A DNA stretch of 64,000 nucleotides from Gemmatimonadaceae bacterium. Its GTDB lineage: Bacteria > Gemmatimonadota > Gemmatimonadetes > Gemmatimonadales > Gemmatimonadaceae. A program made the position numbers and the translations under genes. The notes below the pieces were generated by a model. It was given only the letters and a program-made list of their open reading frames with translations, ran no database searches and was not told the origin of the DNA. This document shows, piece by piece, positions 62,755 to 64,000 of this stretch (within the stretch, counting starts at the first letter, position 1; the number at the start of each line of letters is the position of its first letter). The stretch lies in contig JADLCY010000008.1 in assembly GCA_020846935.1 (NCBI GenBank), positions 310,001-374,000 on the forward strand, in the 5' to 3' direction.

Positions 62755-62939
62755 CGTACAATTCCTCTTCCCTTGCGGGGCGAAACAGGTGGAGCGGAAT
62801 CGGACGGAGCTGCTGCGGCACTCCGCCGATCGGAAACACGCGCATCCGTCGGTGGACCGCGCGCGAAGAAAAATGCTCGCGCACCCGATACCGACCGAGT
62901 GCACGAGCACGAACGATCGAACCTGACGCGGAGCTGACC

Positions 62940-63152
62940 CTACGCAGCGCCTGCAATATATCGCGCTGTCCGGCCACACGCGGAGCACGTGAGCGTGACA
63001 TGCGACTTGGGTGGTGGCGGAACGAACGCCGGCTCGCGGGCGATCTTTCCCGACCCACAGGACGGGCAGCTCAGCGGGGAGCCGGTGCGATCCGTCGCGA
63101 TCAGGTGCAGCGCCTGCGCGGGGTTGTACGTCGCCGGACGTGGCTTACGCAT
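62940..63152 (-). CDS. Small zinc-ribbon protein
   Basis: A 70-residue protein with CPSC and CSAC pairs 32 residues apart, the layout of a zinc ribbon. GGAGG lies 5 bases before ATG 63152. Function unknown; it could bind nucleic acid or another protein. Confidence 0.75.
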   Translation of the reverse strand: MRKPRPATYNPAQALHLIATDRTGSPLSCPSCGSGKIAREPAFVPPPPKSHVTLTCSACGRTARYIAGAA

Positions 63153-63544
63153 GAGACCTCCGAAGCTGAAACGAATCCCTGACGGCGGAGAAGTCGCCTG
63201 TGCTTGCCGAAAGATAACCGTCTAGCGTTGCAAGTCCAAGTCACTAAACAACTTGTAAGCGCGCTACCCGACTACGTTTCAGGCTTTCCCCGACACTCTC
63301 ACGCCGGATCGCCGACCTCGACCCTCGGATTTCGCCACCCTCGGGTCGGCCTCCGCGATCATGAGGTCAACGCACGCGAGGCCGGGAGCGTTGTAGCGCG
63401 TCCCCACGCGGGGCGCCGGCTACACGGCGACCCGTACGCACGTGTCACCGACGGGCGCGCCCCAACGAAGGATCGCGGATTCGCCGCGCGTCCCAAGCGT
63501 CGGCTTGGCACGGGGCTGCCGGACTCGACGGCGAATCTGTCGAC
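63153..63544. other. Intergenic stretch, nothing recognised
   Basis: About 390 bp with a patch of lower GC at 63205-63290 that may hold the promoter of the small zinc-ribbon gene. Open frames on the plus strand are Arg/Pro-rich and not credible. Confidence 0.4.
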
Positions 63545-63775
63545 CTACAAGCCGTAGATCACGTCGCCGTGCGCATCCAAGCCGATCTCCTGCTCCAGGC
63601 CACAAACCCCACACGTGCGTGAGGCAATCCAGACCGTCTTGAGATCGGGCTTGTGCGACGCAGGCGCGGGGCGAACGCGCAGTTTCCTGAAGGAGTACTC
63701 CAGGCAGTGTGAACAGGCGAGCGACCGCGCGATGCGCTCGGCACGGTCCTGAGAAATCCGTCGCGCGGGCGCCAT
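63545..63775 (-). CDS. Small zinc-ribbon-like protein
   Basis: A 76-residue protein with CSHC and CGVC pairs about 36 residues apart and a basic N-terminus (RRISQDRAERIARSL). It probably binds zinc. It starts at ATG 63775, 7 bp from the end of the SPFH gene upstream on the same strand, and may be co-transcribed with it. Confidence 0.72.
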   Translation of the reverse strand: MAPARRISQDRAERIARSLACSHCLEYSFRKLRVRPAPASHKPDLKTVWIASRTCGVCGLEQEIGLDAHGDVIYGL

Positions 63776-63782
63776 GAATTGG

Positions 63783-64000
63783 CTAGCCGTTGCCGGCGTC
63801 CTTGTCGCCGCTTGGCAGGGCCCGCGCCCCTGCTCGCGGCGTCGGCGAGCCAGCCTCCCCGCTGCCAGCAGTTGGCTGTTGCAGCATCGCGCGCAAGCCT
63901 CCCAGCGCGCCCATCACACCTGCGGCCTCACTGGGCAGGAACAGCGTGCTGCCCTTGCCCTGCGCGACCTGTGGCAGCGCATCGAGATACTTCTGGCCGA
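63783..64000 (-). CDS. SPFH/band-7 membrane scaffold protein (5' end outside window)
   Basis: Only the C-terminal 71 residues are present, ending at TAG 63783-63785. GQKYLDALPQVAQGKGSTLF and LPSEAAGVMGALGGLRAML match the end of the SPFH domain of stomatin/QmcA-like proteins, followed by a Gly/Pro/Ala-rich tail. Such proteins form oligomers at the membrane and guide proteases. The rest lies beyond 64000. Confidence 0.78.
   Translation of the reverse strand, partial: GQKYLDALPQVAQGKGSTLFLPSEAAGVMGALGGLRAMLQQPTAGSGEAGSPTPRAGARALPSGDKDAGNG

Noticed and set aside
63204-63557. A 117-residue plus-strand frame
   Set aside because: Its composition is that of a chance GC-rich frame, it has no ribosome site and it overlaps a better-supported minus-strand gene.
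1-64000. CRISPR arrays, rRNA or tRNA genes
   Set aside because: No regularly spaced repeats and no conserved RNA gene sequences were seen.

Overview
The window is 64 kb of gene-dense, GC-rich chromosome (roughly two-thirds G+C) from an aerobic, diderm bacterium. Several features fit Gemmatimonadota or a close relative: many small zinc-ribbon and cold-shock genes, outer-membrane barrels, TonB-plug-like and S1-protease lipoproteins, paired M16 peptidases, a long-form HisG, weak Shine-Dalgarno sequences and several apparently leaderless transcripts. The lineage call is inference from gene content and style; no rRNA or tRNA gene is present to test it.

Layout. 1-7 kb: parA, parB (cut by the left edge) and two parS sites, with mnmG and a GT-C glycosyltransferase nearby; this is an origin-proximal type of neighbourhood, but no rsmG was found. 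7-17 kb: small membrane proteins, a YheT-type hydrolase, an Spx/ArsC-like protein overlapping an ABC-F ATPase, terC, a cold-shock gene, ispG, an HD-domain protein and a BY-kinase-like membrane protein. 17-25.5 kb: a cupredoxin lipoprotein with a palindromic control region, then a complete histidine operon (hisG-D-C-H-A-B-F-N-IE), nearly every junction overlapping. The operon is preceded by a short leader ORF packed with His codons and an intrinsic terminator, the layout of a transcription attenuator. 25.5-36 kb: an M16 peptidase pair, murB, an aminotransferase, a dicarboxylate symporter and secreted proteins. 36-40.7 kb: remnants of mobile DNA (DUF2958, short RadC, a broken IS630 transposase) around an S1 protease. 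40.7-47 kb: an arginine locus, argH-argG-argR facing argC-argB-argD, with candidate ArgR operators at both promoters. 47-52 kb: an iodotyrosine-deiodinase-like nitroreductase, an alkaline-phosphatase-superfamily enzyme and a protein with an iron-hydrogenase-like domain and a tail anchor. 52.7-57 kb: a five-gene surface-fibre locus resembling an archaic chaperone-usher system. 57-64 kb: desaturase, YggX, GH3 hydrolase, an NrtR-like Nudix regulator with an inverted repeat at its promoter, small zinc-ribbon proteins, a second cold-shock gene and an SPFH protein cut by the right edge.

How the parts work together. The his operon encodes every step from PRPP and ATP to histidine, and the leader suggests control by His-tRNA charging. 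The arg locus supplies N-acetylglutamate kinase to argininosuccinate lyase, except ornithine or acetylornithine transcarbamylase and the acetylglutamate-forming step, which must lie elsewhere; the ArgR gene sits within the locus it probably controls. The fibre locus has two near-duplicate subunits, a chaperone, a third subunit and a compact outer-membrane barrel, which together could export and assemble one surface structure.
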